From: Faucicola osloensis_D | GTDB taxonomy: Bacteria; Pseudomonadota; Gammaproteobacteria; Pseudomonadales; Moraxellaceae | NCBI GenBank assembly: GCA_020041925.1 | Contig: CP083409.1 | DNA length: 64,000 nt | Strand: one strand, 5' to 3' | Part shown: positions 1 to 8,412 of the stretch, piece by piece | Position numbering within the stretch: the stretch's first letter is position 1 | Layout: the number at the start of each line of letters is the position of its first letter | The notes under the pieces: generated by a model | Told to the model about the DNA's origin: nothing | Databases searched by the model: none | The model's input: only the letters and a program-made list of their open reading frames with translations | Program-made: the position numbers and the translations under genes

Positions 1-798
1 GTATTGCTTGCCATGTGAAATAGTCGTTTGGTAGCGTTCTTCATTACGATTTTCGACCCACTCCCAATATTCGCTGTAGTCTTTGCAGTATTTGCTGTAG
101 CCCATCAGATTGCACGATAGATAGCCCACAGGGGTCATGCCTTTAGGGATACTCGATAAACTCACTTGAGTGGCGTTATCTTTTTGCATAATGCCGTGAA
201 AGCCTTGCTCACCATCATCGATATACATGGCGTACATTTGCGTGGCATGGGGCATGACCGCTAGTCCGATTTGACGTTGGTTGAGTTGGTTTTGGGTGAG
301 CCAGTTTTGCAAATAAATGCTTTTACCGTCGACAAAGACCGCGCAAAAAGCCAATAGGCTTTTTTTCTCTTTGTCCATCGGATTGACGATTTTTTTATTT
401 AAGCCACGGGCTTTTTTAATTTGACTGTTGGCAAAACCGGCAAAAGTCTTTTCACACAGTTTACTGATAAACCATTCAGCTTTTAGACTCTCCATAATGG
501 GATGGCGATACAGCACTTTATCGGCAGGTGTCGCCAGCAGTTCCATCATATTGGGATTATTTTGCAAAAGCAATTCGACAAACCGTCCAAGCTCGTAATA
601 AACGATATCATTGGTTTCATTGCTCACTTGAGGGATATAGTCGCTTTGCAGGCTATAAAATCGTTCTTTGGGCAAATAAAACACGCCTTTGATGTCGGTG
701 TCCGATGTTGGTGTATCAAGCCCGTAGGCACGAGAACCCGAGATACATTCAAATAAGATAAGATTTTGGGCTTTTAAATCATCAATAGTCAGAGACAT
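1..798 (-). CDS. Predicted nucleotidyltransferase, COG3541-like (partial)
   Basis: Reading leftward from an ATG at 798 the frame stays open to the window edge (266 codons), so the C-terminus is missing. The N-terminus has the DNA polymerase-beta-type nucleotidyltransferase signature: GSRAYGLDTPTSDTDIKG near residues 20-37, giving the GS...D-x-D metal-binding pattern. The rest (YYELGRFVELLLQNNPNMMELL, and the run ending ERYQTTISHGK) resembles the COG3541/YcgL-type predicted nucleotidyltransferases. The substrate is unknown; transfer of a nucleotide to RNA or protein is a family-level guess. It follows a second, broken copy of the family by 20 bp on the same strand, so the two probably formed an operon. 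Confidence 0.8.
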   Translation of the reverse strand, partial: MSLTIDDLKAQNLILFECISGSRAYGLDTPTSDTDIKGVFYLPKERFYSLQSDYIPQVSNETNDIVYYELGRFVELLLQNNPNMMELLATPADKVLYRHPIMESLKAEWFISKLCEKTFAGFANSQIKKARGLNKKIVNPMDKEKKSLLAFCAVFVDGKSIYLQNWLTQNQLNQRQIGLAVMPHATQMYAMYIDDGEQGFHGIMQKDNATQVSLSSIPKGMTPVGYLSCNLMGYSKYCKDYSEYWEWVENRNEERYQTTISHGKQY

Positions 799-1585
799 AA
801 TTTACTCAACGAAATAGCTTAATGGAAAACAGTTGTTTTAAAGATAGTATCAAGTAACGCAATATCACCGTGTTTTTTATCAGGAAATTTAGGGCTTTCA
901 CAGCGTTGCCAAAGCTTTACCGTTAAATCTTGCAATGACTTCGATAACTGATGCCGATAATTTTCATCTTGGCTCTGCTTAATCACCACTAATGCCAAAA
1001 TTTCCTGCTTATAGCTCTTATTCAATAGTGGCAACATTAGATTGAAGTCCACAGGCGGCGGATAAGCTTGCTCAAGTGTCCAAATACTGGCTAACAACGC
1101 CCGCAACAAATAAAACCATTTTTTTAGCTTAATTGGTTTATCGAGTTCAAGCTCGCCACTGGCATTTTTTGCCATGCCTTGATAATGATAGAAAATCGCT
1201 TTTGGGTCAAAGAACTCGTTTTGCACGGCTTTAACCGCTTCCAAAAACTGATTATCCGAATGATACACAATCGGCGAGTTAAGCCACTCAAAAATCACGG
1301 CATTGGATTTATGCAATAATTGCAAGGCTTTACGCACGTCCCAGCCACCAATATCAAATGGCACATTAAACAAATCATTTTGGATAAATTCAAAGGTATC
1401 TTTGGCCGCATACAGCCTTAGATACCAGTCTGGCTCATGCCGATAAATCAAACGCACGTCATAATCGCTGTCAAGAGACGCAAAGCCCCACGCCCTGCTA
1501 CCACTTTCAATGGCATGAAGTGGCTTGACACCTTTGTCTTGGCAGACTTGATAGATGATTGAGGTAATTGGAATATGATTGGATA

Positions 1586-2470
1586 TAGTAAAAGAAATTA
1601 AAAACTACCACAAATCCACATAAAGTAGAAGAATAGCTTATCGATATCATCAAGTCGCCAATCTTGTCTTAACCTTTTAACCCAAGCCCAAATATGTTCA
1701 ATAGGATTGAGGTCAGGACTGTAAGGCGGCAACCAAAGAATTGTATGACCTGCTTGCTCGATAAGATTTTCAATATCTTCTCGAATGTGAAATCTAGCGT
1801 TATCCATTACAATCAAGCTATGTGGTGACAATGCAGGTAATAACAGATTTTTTGTCCAATGATAAAAGACATCAGCGTTAATATTAAAATCGTATAGCCC
1901 TACAGCAAACAGCTGATTACCATGAATAGCCCCAATCGCATTGGTGGTACTTTTTAGCTGCCAGTTGTAGCTATCAAAGCATTTTTGCCCCCCTGGTGCA
2001 TAAGCATAAGGGCGATAGCTACTAGTTTTAAAGCCACATTCATCAAGGTAGATAATAGGTCGGTTGCTGCTTTGGTAGTCTGCCAGTTGCTGGATGAATG
2101 TCTGGCGTTTTATTTCATCTGCCTGTGGGTGTTTAAGTATCTTTTTTTTGAGTGATTTTAAGCCGCTTTAAGGCTATCCCAATCGCTCTTTGAGTGCAGT
2201 TGAAACGTACAGCTCGCTCTCGTTGATAGCTGTCAGGGTATTTTTCGACATCTTGCTTGAGTAAAGCCATGTCGATTTTGCCTTTACGAGTTTTAACCAC
2301 TTTACGTTCTGGTTGTTTTTTCCAGTTTTGTAAAGTGCGTGTGCTGATATTAAATTCTTGGGCAAGGCTACGAATGCTTCTTCCTGCTTCGTGCTTGTCC
2401 AGTATCATTTGTCGGTAGTCGGTTGAGTATGCCATTTTGTTATTGTAGCACTTCTAGATTTCTTTAACTA
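1586..2470 (-). mobile_element. IS630-family insertion sequence (885 bp)
   Basis: The ends are imperfect inverted repeats: TAGTAAAAGAAAT at 1586 and, on the other strand from 2470, TAGTTAAAGAAAT (12 of 13 match, weaker similarity further in). Each end is flanked by a TA (1584-1585 and 2471-2472), the target duplication typical of IS630/Tc1. The element encodes one DDE transposase split in two frames. It is complete at both ends and all catalytic residues are present, so it may still be mobile. It lies inside the nucleotidyltransferase gene in the same orientation. Confidence 0.92.
1598..2435 (-). CDS. IS630-family transposase, two-frame (orfA/orfB)
   Basis: OrfA (2435-2133, 100 residues) is the helix-turn-helix DNA-binding part (residues about 15-45, with SIRSLAQEFNISTRTLQNWK). 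OrfB continues in the +1 frame to a stop at 1598 and carries the DDE catalytic domain: YLDECGF, VMDNARFH and NPIEHIW. The frames meet at a run of eight A (transcript sense, about 2142-2149) at the end of orfA. A +1 shift there, or a transcript lacking one A, would join them. Many IS630 relatives use such recoding, but an inactivating indel cannot be excluded. OrfB has no convincing start of its own before the catalytic domain. Confidence 0.85.
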
Positions 2471-2508
2471 TAGATTATTTGTCATTATGCATTTTGAGAT
2501 AGATTGTT

Positions 2509-2539
2509 AATCTTTGCATTATGGCAAAACGCAAAGATT
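2509..2539. repeat. Inverted repeat upstream of nucleotidyltransferase start
   Basis: AATCTTTGC at 2509-2517 is the perfect inverse of GCAAAGATT at 2531-2539 (9-bp arms, 13-nt loop). On the minus strand it sits 23 bp before the original start codon of the disrupted nucleotidyltransferase (2485). It could be an operator or a leader hairpin of that operon. There is no T-run on the minus-strand 3' side, so a terminator is unlikely. Confidence 0.5.
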
Positions 2540-2631
2540 TACACAAATTTTGTCTGCTATCAAACAAATCAAGAACTTAGATTAACTTAAAATATTATTA
2601 AATTCATCTAAATTCCCTATTTCACGGTCGG

Positions 2632-2689
2632 GGTCACTCTAAAAAATTATAAAAAATGCGTGGTCACAAAATGGTCACGTTTTGGTCAC
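2632..2689. repeat. GGTCAC direct repeats (iteron-like)
   Basis: Three copies of GGTCAC at 2662, 2673 and 2684 are spaced exactly 11 bp apart, about one helical turn. A fourth copy lies at 2632. The repeats sit in a non-coding A+T-rich stretch between the nucleotidyltransferase block and tRNA-Gly. Even spacing suggests a protein-binding array, for example integrase arm sites or an operator. No protein can be named. Confidence 0.45.
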
Positions 2690-2796
2690 GGTCTAAAATT
2701 TTGCAAAAAATTGATTAGTTAAATTAACAAAGCATTTTTAGTAAAAAAAGGGGCACAAAGCTTGAAAGCCTTGATACAGGCGGATTTATAGGCAAT

Positions 2797-2827
2797 AAAA
2801 AAGCCTAACTATTAAGTTAGGCTTTCT
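2797..2827 (-). terminator. Rho-independent terminator of tRNA-Gly
   Basis: AAGCCTAACT and AGTTAGGCTT form a strong stem with A/T runs on both sides, just past the 3' end of the tRNA gene. In the minus direction it ends in a T-rich run, so it can stop the tRNA transcript. It could also act on the plus strand. Confidence 0.8.
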
Positions 2828-2833
2828 TGAATT

Positions 2834-2909
<76 letters not shown>

Positions 2910-2962
2910 ATTAGGTGGTCAACTAGCAATTTTGAGTGTTTGTTGCGTCGTTGTGGATGCGT

Positions 2963-2990
2963 ATTATAAGGATTTTTGATACGGCGTCAA
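2963..2990 (-). promoter_or_regulatory. Sigma-70 promoter of tRNA-Gly
   Basis: On the minus strand TTGACG (2990-2985) and TATAAT (2968-2963) are separated by 16 bp. The expected transcript start is near 2956, about 47 nt before the mature tRNA. This is the best consensus promoter seen in the window. Confidence 0.8.
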
Positions 2991-3214
2991 GCATTTTTGC
3001 AAAAAAAATTCAAAAAAATACGTTTTTTTTTAAATTTAACTGTTTTTACTGGGTTTCATTGGGAAGTAGTTTTTTTTGACTCTTTATTCTCTTATTAATT
3101 TTTTCCTTTTTACTCATAATTATTAGCTTGTTTTATCACACTCTGAAACACACCACGTATCTATCGTTACGCAATTACTGCAAATCTCAGCAGATTGTTT
3201 TTTAATGACTTCGC

Positions 3215-3220
3215 TATAAT
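3215..3220 (+). promoter_or_regulatory. Candidate -10 box for M48 protease gene
   Basis: A perfect TATAAT lies 57 bp before the chosen ATG. No good -35 hexamer is at the right distance; ATTGTT-like sequence upstream is too close. Confidence 0.4.
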
Positions 3221-3277
3221 GCGTTTAACCTTCCTATTTTCTTGGTCCTTTTTGCTGTATTTGGAGATAACGATAAG

Positions 3278-4102
3278 ATGAAAATTTCAAAAAAACTTAT
3301 AATGTCGAGTCTGGCGGCATCGGTCATTGCGGTAGGTACGACTGGTTGCTCAACCACCACTGACACGGGGGCAATTGGCGTTGACCGTAATCAGTTGCTG
3401 GTAGTATCTAACCAGCAAGTGCAACAACTTTCCAATCAAGCTTTTCAACAAGAAATTGCCGCTGCCCGTGCCAAAGGTCTGCTTGATACCAATCCGGCTC
3501 AGTTGGCACGTTTAAAGAAAATTTCTCAGCGTCTGATTGCGCAGACAGGTGCCTATCGTAGCGATGCAAGACAATGGTCTTGGGAAGTGCATGTCATTAA
3601 GAGTAATGAGCTCAATGCGCACGTATTACCTGGTGGTAAAATTGTCTTTTACTCAGGTATTATCGATCGCTTGAGTCTAACCGATGCTGAGATTGCTGCC
3701 ATTATGGGTCATGAGATGGCGCACGCATTGCGTGAGCATACCCGTGAGCGTCTATCGCGTGAGGTGGCGACCCAAACAGGGATTGGTATTGCCGCGAGCG
3801 TCTTAGGCTTATCTCAAGGTCAGGCACAGTTAGCAGGCTTAGCTGGGGATTTGGGGATTTCCCGTCCCAATAGCCGTACCCAAGAAACGGAAGCTGATTT
3901 GATGGGGTTAGAGTTGATGGCACGGGCAGGTTACGACCCTAATGCAGCAGTTAGCCTATGGCGTAAAATGCAGAGTGCCGGCGGTCGCGGTGAGCCACCT
4001 CAGTTTTTAAGTACCCACCCGGTGAGCTCAACACGTATTGCCACCATTCAATCATTATTGCCACGTGTGATGCCGTTGTACCAACAAAGCCGTTACCGTT
4101 AA
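3278..4102 (+). CDS. M48 family zinc metalloprotease, lipoprotein (LoiP-like)
   Basis: A 274-residue peptidase of the M48 family, probably involved in outer-membrane protein quality control like E. coli LoiP/YcaL. The start at 3278 is preferred over an upstream TTG because it follows GGAGATAA and opens a lipoprotein signal peptide: MKISKK, a hydrophobic core, then TTGC with the lipidated Cys at 24. The zinc site is HEMAH at 145-149, with the third ligand in ETEAD (Glu205). The C-terminal FLSTHPVSSTRI motif is also typical of the family. It is a single gene followed by a terminator. Family assignment is firm; the exact orthologue is not. Confidence 0.9.
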   Translation: MKISKKLIMSSLAASVIAVGTTGCSTTTDTGAIGVDRNQLLVVSNQQVQQLSNQAFQQEIAAARAKGLLDTNPAQLARLKKISQRLIAQTGAYRSDARQWSWEVHVIKSNELNAHVLPGGKIVFYSGIIDRLSLTDAEIAAIMGHEMAHALREHTRERLSREVATQTGIGIAASVLGLSQGQAQLAGLAGDLGISRPNSRTQETEADLMGLELMARAGYDPNAAVSLWRKMQSAGGRGEPPQFLSTHPVSSTRIATIQSLLPRVMPLYQQSRYR

Positions 4103-4121
4103 TTTTAACTCCGTATGTCAT

Positions 4122-4152
4122 AAGCCAATATTCAGTTGATATTGGCTTTTTT
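4122..4152 (+). terminator. Rho-independent terminator after M48 gene
   Basis: AAGCCAATAT and ATATTGGCTT form a stem followed by a run of T, about 20 bp past the M48 stop codon. Confidence 0.85.
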
Positions 4153-4380
4153 AGTGAGCAAATTTAGTGATCAAAATAACGGGTTAATTAAAAAATTGCT
4201 TATCCACAATAATCCATTGCGCATCAATTTACTCAACAATTTACCTACTCATCAATTTATCTAGCAAGCTTAACAAGTTATCAAAAAAGCCGATTGATTG
4301 AAATTTTTTAAATATCTCAACAGCACAGCGGCATTGTCAGTGGCATAATAAGCGTTTAGTCACAGTTATAGGGTAAATTC

Positions 4381-4836
4381 ATGAATCAGCTTGATATTAA
4401 TTTGCTAGTCTTGTTCGTCATTTTGGGCTGCGGTATTTTTGTGCACAACCCCACGATTTGGGTCAGTGCGACTGCGCTGATTATCATCAAATTTTTACCC
4501 CACAACCAACCTATCTTTTCTTATATCCAGCAATATGGACTCAACTTGGGTATTTTGCTGCTCACCATTGCCGTCATTGCGCCCATCGCCTCCGAGCAAG
4601 TCAGTAGCAAAGCCTTGATGACCTCTTTTGCCAGTTGGCGCTCATTATTGGCCATCGCCGTGGGATTGCTGGTGACTTGGCTGGGCGCAAGAGGGGTGAA
4701 TTTAATGAAAGTTGACCCCAATGTGGTCACTGGGCTGATGATTGGCACAGTGGCAGGGGTGGTATTGTTTCGCGGGGTGGCGGTGGGTCCGTTAATTGCT
4801 GCAGGGATTTTATCCTTGCTATATTGGTCCAAGTGA
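4381..4836 (+). CDS. DUF441 family membrane protein (YeaL-like)
   Basis: A small inner-membrane protein of 151 residues with four or five hydrophobic segments (about residues 5-40, 55-72, 84-103, 113-149). Its length and pattern, including the NPTIWVSATALIIIKFLP and GVNLMKVDPNVVTGLMIGT stretches, match the DUF441/UPF0756 family (E. coli YeaL). The function of the family is unknown. The start follows AGGGTAAATTC. It stands alone between a terminator and the bolA-like gene. Confidence 0.8.
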   Translation: MNQLDINLLVLFVILGCGIFVHNPTIWVSATALIIIKFLPHNQPIFSYIQQYGLNLGILLLTIAVIAPIASEQVSSKALMTSFASWRSLLAIAVGLLVTWLGARGVNLMKVDPNVVTGLMIGTVAGVVLFRGVAVGPLIAAGILSLLYWSK

Positions 4837-5039
4837 GTCATAGAAGCTAGTGAGCCATCAAACATAGAGAAAAATTGAGAGCGATTGACACAAGATTATT
4901 TTTGCCAGTCGAGCCAATTTGATAGATTAGGCTACCTTAAAACTATGCTAAAATGGCTAAAATGCGGTAAGTGGTGACCAGTTAGGTTTGTCATTGGCTA
5001 CCCATTTTCGATGAATAAAATCAGTGAACCGAGGACGAC

Positions 5040-5375
5040 ATGAGTCAACTTGCTACTCCGATTGCCGATGCCGTGACAGCGCGTTTGCAAACGTTACAAC
5101 CCAGTGTCTATCAGCTAGAAAACGAGTCGATGCGCCATGCTGGCTATTTTGAAGGCAAAGAAACCCATTTTAAGCTGACCATTGTCAGTGAGGCATTTGC
5201 AGGGAAACGCTTGGTACAGCGTCATCAGTTAGTGTATGGACTTATCCATACGTTACTGTCACAAGGCGGTGGGCAAATTCACGCGTTTTCAATCCATGCT
5301 TATACACAAGCAGAATGGCAAGCGGTTGGACAATCTCCTGAAAGTCCCAATTGCGCAGGACAAAACGCAGGGTAA
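5040..5375 (+). CDS. BolA family protein
   Basis: The protein has 111 residues. The BolA/IbaG fold is visible: an early helix (ADAVTARLQTLQP), then HAGYFEGKETHFKLTIVSEAF with the conserved HFK-type turn, then RLVQRHQLVYGLIHTLL. BolA proteins pair with monothiol glutaredoxins in iron-sulfur handling, and some bind DNA. The C-terminal HAFSIHAYTQAEW segment is also typical. The start has a GAGGACGAC ribosome-binding site. The next gene begins 90 bp downstream on the same strand. Confidence 0.85.
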   Translation: MSQLATPIADAVTARLQTLQPSVYQLENESMRHAGYFEGKETHFKLTIVSEAFAGKRLVQRHQLVYGLIHTLLSQGGGQIHAFSIHAYTQAEWQAVGQSPESPNCAGQNAG

Positions 5376-5465
5376 CATACAGATAAAAAAAAAGTGTCAA
5401 CATAAGCTAAACCCACAGACCTCTTAAGTTAATTTACGCTATATTATGATAAAAAAGGTTGATGT

Positions 5466-5831
5466 ATGAAACACGCACATATGCTGATGGCATTGATTTT
5501 AATTGCCTTATTCTTGTGGCAAGCCGTGTTGGTATTTACCGCACCAAAAGGACAAGGCTTGCCAAGATCTGCCAAAATCGGCGCCCACGTGATGTATGCC
5601 TTGGTGATTTTGACAGGCGCGGTGACGGCGATGCCATTATTTGGCGCAGGTATAGTGCCGCATTGGTTGATTGCCAAGATGGTGCTACTCATTGTTGCTA
5701 TTTCGGCGACTGTCAAAGCCACACGCCAAACGACTACGCCCAATCAAGCCAAAATAGGTATGTTGATTGCTTTTATTGCCTATATGGGTATTTTGACGCT
5801 GGCGTTTGTTAAACCACTCAACCTATTTTAA
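5466..5831 (+). CDS. SirB2-like membrane protein
   Basis: A 121-residue protein with four predicted membrane helices (about 5-26, 39-60, 65-84, 96-114) and a short N-terminus beginning MKHAHMLMALILIALFLW. The layout, with a conserved K-x-G-A-H-V start of helix 2 and an A-K-x-x-L-L helix 3, resembles the SirB2 family, whose role is poorly defined (first described as an upregulator of Salmonella invasion genes). It lies between bolA and a small lipoprotein gene and may be cotranscribed with the latter (32-bp gap). Confidence 0.65.
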   Translation: MKHAHMLMALILIALFLWQAVLVFTAPKGQGLPRSAKIGAHVMYALVILTGAVTAMPLFGAGIVPHWLIAKMVLLIVAISATVKATRQTTTPNQAKIGMLIAFIAYMGILTLAFVKPLNLF

Positions 5832-5863
5832 GGCTGAAGCAGTGAACATAAGGGAGTAGGATA

Positions 5864-6256
5864 ATGAAAAAATTAGCTATCTCAATACTTTTAGCGGCTG
5901 CCACTACGGCAGGTTTGACAGGGTGTATGACCACGCCTACCCCTGAATACGTATCCGCCAACAATTACCAAAGCTATGACTGTGTGGGGCTTGCCAATGA
6001 GTACACGCGCGTCAATCAATACATCAATGCCAATGCCAACCAGCGCACGGCCTTGCAAGCTTCAGGCATTGGGATTGGCGTATCGGGCAATCGCCATGGT
6101 ATTTATCCTACCGTGAGTGTCGGCTTAGGCTCAATCAATGGCGGCAACCGTCATAATCTATCGATTGCTATGGGACAACGTGATGCGATGCTACAAGCCG
6201 CTCGCTTGAAACAATGCCCCTTTGCTACCGGCATCAAACTCTATAGCGAAAAATAA
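5864..6256 (+). CDS. Small predicted lipoprotein, unknown function
   Basis: The protein has 130 residues. A lipoprotein signal peptide is clear: MKKLAISILL, then LTGC with the lipidated Cys at residue 21. The mature part has an N-terminal helical stretch with two cysteines (YDCVGLANEY and later LKQCPF) around a Gly-rich middle (IGIGVSGNRHG and VSVGLGSINGG), which may be membrane-associated. I do not recognise a named family. The start has a strong AAGGGAGTAGG ribosome-binding site. A terminator follows. Confidence 0.75.
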   Translation: MKKLAISILLAAATTAGLTGCMTTPTPEYVSANNYQSYDCVGLANEYTRVNQYINANANQRTALQASGIGIGVSGNRHGIYPTVSVGLGSINGGNRHNLSIAMGQRDAMLQAARLKQCPFATGIKLYSEK

Positions 6257-6283
6257 TTTATCCCATTTTACCAGTTGACACCC

Positions 6284-6316
6284 AAACCCATCTTTCATAG
6301 TGAGATGGGTTTTTTT
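6284..6316 (+). terminator. Rho-independent terminator after small lipoprotein gene
   Basis: AAACCCATCT and AGATGGGTTT make a 10-bp stem with a 9-nt loop, followed by a run of T. Confidence 0.9.
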
Positions 6317-6420
6317 ATGGTGAGCCAAATGATTGGCTAGGTTGGGGCTAGTAATTGTCATTGAATATTTTTTTAGCCTAAAGATAATTCTTATTCCGAT
6401 AAAGATTGTCTCGTTTTAGA

Positions 6421-6460
6421 TTGACAAGCGCATAATTTATTGATTAATATGTCACATATT
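6421..6460 (+). promoter_or_regulatory. Candidate promoter and operator of the liu cluster
   Basis: TTGACA at 6421-6426 is followed 18 bp later by TAATAT at 6445-6450. A perfect inverted repeat, AATATG-TCA-CATATT (6446-6460), overlaps that -10. The 6257-6675 intergenic stretch (419 bp) holds this, the preceding terminator and a second small palindrome, AATAC-TTAG-GTATT (6533-6546), and is otherwise A+T-rich and featureless. No liuR-type regulator gene is adjacent. The repeat may bind a regulator encoded elsewhere. Confidence 0.4.
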
Positions 6461-6675
6461 GATGATTAAACACGGTAAAAATTTTAAAAAAATGAATTAA
6501 AATGAGTGTAATAACAATACTTTAAGTCAAGGAATACTTAGGTATTAATCAGTGGGTAAAAATTTTTACTCAGGTAAGCACGAAGTTTTCACTAGCTTTC
6601 GTCAATACCTTTAGTAAACACCCCAAAAAAACGATAGAAACACACGATAAAAAACACGATAGTAAGGATGCTACC

Positions 6676-8412
6676 ATGACCAAAGACGTGCTAACCCTGC
6701 CACGCATCGTAATGGGTGCGAAATCTGCCAACGCCCCACTCACCCAAAGCTATGATAAAGGACCGGTTACACCACTGATAGAATTGACCATTGGTGATTT
6801 TTTCGATCAGATGGTGGAACAAAATCCTGATAAACAAGCCTTAGTTTCCGCGCACCAAAACATTCGTCTCACCTACCGCGAACTACAGCGTAAAGTCAAT
6901 CAGCTAGCCAGCAGCATGATTCGTATGGGTCTGCAAAAAGGCGATCGCGTGGGTATTTGGTCACACAACAACGTTGAATGGGTCATCATGCAATTGGCGA
7001 CTGCCAAAGCCGGTATCATACTGGTCAACATCAACCCCGCCTATCGTATCTTTGAGCTTGAATACGCCATCAACAAAGTCGACTGCCAAGTGCTAGTATT
7101 GATGCGTCACTTCAGATCTAGCGACTATGCGGTGATGCTGCAAGAGCTTGCACCTGAAGCGCGTCACCAAAGCTACCAAAATTTAGAGCTGGTGCAATTA
7201 CCCAATCTCAAACGGGTCATCTGGATTGACAGCCCAGAGTCCACTGAGGATTTTAGCTATATGCAAAAATTCTCAGCATGGATTGCCGAAGGCGATGCCG
7301 ATGATCCGGCAGTGGCGGAACGTGCCAAAAAACTTAACCCCAATAACCCTATCAATATCCAATTTACCAGTGGTACCACAGGCACGCCCAAAGGCGCGAC
7401 GCTTACCCACCGCAATATTTTGAACAACGGTTATTTCATCGGTGAAGCCATGAGCCTCTCTGCCGATGACCGTCTGTGTATCCCTGTCCCGCTTTACCAC
7501 TGTTTTGGAATGGTACTGGGCAACCTTGCTATCTTGACCCATGGTGGCACGATTGTGTATCCCAATGATGGCTTTGACCCCATCACCGTACTTGAAACCG
7601 TGCAAAACGAAAAATGTACAGGGCTGCATGGGGTACCGACCATGTTTATTGCCGAGCTTGACCACCCAGACTTTGCCAATTATGACTTATCGACTTTGCG
7701 TACCGGCATCATGGCAGGCTCAAGCTGTCCGATTGAGGTCATGCGCCGCGTGATTGACCAAATGCACATGAAAGAAGTCACCATTGCCTATGGCATGACC
7801 GAAACATCGCCCGTATCTTGTCAAACCAACCAGCACACACCACTTGAAAAACAAGTCTCAACCGTAGGTCTGGTACAGCCAAACCTAGAAGTCAAAATCG
7901 TCAACCCAGAAACGGGGGAAACGCTTGGCATCGGTGAGACAGGTGAGCTGTGTACCAAAGGTTACTCAATCATGCTCGGCTATTGGAATGACACCAATAA
8001 AACGGCGGAAGCCATTGTCGATGGCTGGATGTATACCGGTGACTTGGCAACCATGGACGAAGAAGGCTATGTCAAAATCGTCGGACGTAGTAAAGATATG
8101 GTAATTCGTGGTGGTGAAAACATTTACCCTGTTGAAATCGAAAACTACTTATATCGCCACCCAAAAATCCGTGACGTCCAAATCGTGGGCGTACCCGACA
8201 AGAAATTTGGTGAAGTCCTTGCCGCTTGGATTATCCCCAAAAAAGACAGCAACTTAACCGAACAAGACATCCGTGATTTTTGTAAAGATCACATCGCGCA
8301 CTATAAAGTGCCAACTTACATGAAGTTTGTCGACGAGTTCCCAATGACCGTCACGGGTAAAATTCAAAAATTCAAAATCGTGGCAGCGATGAAACAAGAA
8401 TTGGGACTCTAA
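6676..8412 (+). CDS. AMP-binding acyl-CoA ligase of the leucine/isovalerate cluster
   Basis: This 578-residue enzyme of the ANL superfamily activates a carboxylic acid to its CoA thioester with ATP. Visible motifs are FTSGTTGTPKG (phosphate loop, about residue 230), YGMTETSPVS (adenine binding, about 374), YTGDLATMDEEGYV and GRSKDMVIRGGENIYP (hinge, about 455-490) and TVTGKIQKF with the catalytic Lys near the C-terminus. It resembles the medium-chain ACSF2-type ligases often found in liu clusters. Its substrate is unproven; isovalerate, acetoacetate or a medium-chain acid are possible. It is first in a run of same-strand catabolic genes, with an AAGGATG ribosome-binding site. Confidence 0.88.
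   Translation: MTKDVLTLPRIVMGAKSANAPLTQSYDKGPVTPLIELTIGDFFDQMVEQNPDKQALVSAHQNIRLTYRELQRKVNQLASSMIRMGLQKGDRVGIWSHNNVEWVIMQLATAKAGIILVNINPAYRIFELEYAINKVDCQVLVLMRHFRSSDYAVMLQELAPEARHQSYQNLELVQLPNLKRVIWIDSPESTEDFSYMQKFSAWIAEGDADDPAVAERAKKLNPNNPINIQFTSGTTGTPKGATLTHRNILNNGYFIGEAMSLSADDRLCIPVPLYHCFGMVLGNLAILTHGGTIVYPNDGFDPITVLETVQNEKCTGLHGVPTMFIAELDHPDFANYDLSTLRTGIMAGSSCPIEVMRRVIDQMHMKEVTIAYGMTETSPVSCQTNQHTPLEKQVSTVGLVQPNLEVKIVNPETGETLGIGETGELCTKGYSIMLGYWNDTNKTAEAIVDGWMYTGDLATMDEEGYVKIVGRSKDMVIRGGENIYPVEIENYLYRHPKIRDVQIVGVPDKKFGEVLAAWIIPKKDSNLTEQDIRDFCKDHIAHYKVPTYMKFVDEFPMTVTGKIQKFKIVAAMKQELGL

Larger units (their letters stand above)
819..2485 (-). pseudogene. Predicted nucleotidyltransferase interrupted by IS630 element
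   Basis: A second COG3541-type nucleotidyltransferase. The body (819-1583) holds the catalytic motif ESGSRAWGFASLDSDYDVR and ends at a TAA at 819. Its 5' end is separated from it by the insertion sequence at 1586-2470. Upstream of the catalytic motif the remaining frame has no ATG, GTG or TTG before an in-frame stop supplied by the element. Deleting the element and one TA copy joins ATG ACA AAT AAT CTA (ATG at 2483-2485) to TCC AAT CAT in frame, giving MTNNLSNHIPITS. The insertion therefore hit codon 5. A GTG at 1457 could start a 212-residue product, but it would lack both catalytic motifs, so the gene is probably inactive. Confidence 0.9.

Noticed and set aside
819..1457. Intact 212-residue protein starting at GTG 1457
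   Set aside because: This start lies inside the catalytic DSDYDVR motif; the true N-terminus is on the other side of the IS.
1598..1831. Short transposase fragment taken as a stand-alone gene
   Set aside because: It is the 3' part of one frameshifted DDE transposase; the open frame extends upstream to the A8 run.
2521..2580. Tiny plus-strand frame beginning MAKRKDLHKF
   Set aside because: Nineteen residues, overlaps the palindrome, no ribosome-binding site.
4521..4865. Antisense open frame opposite the DUF441 gene
   Set aside because: No start signal or recognisable family; the plus-strand membrane protein accounts for the region.
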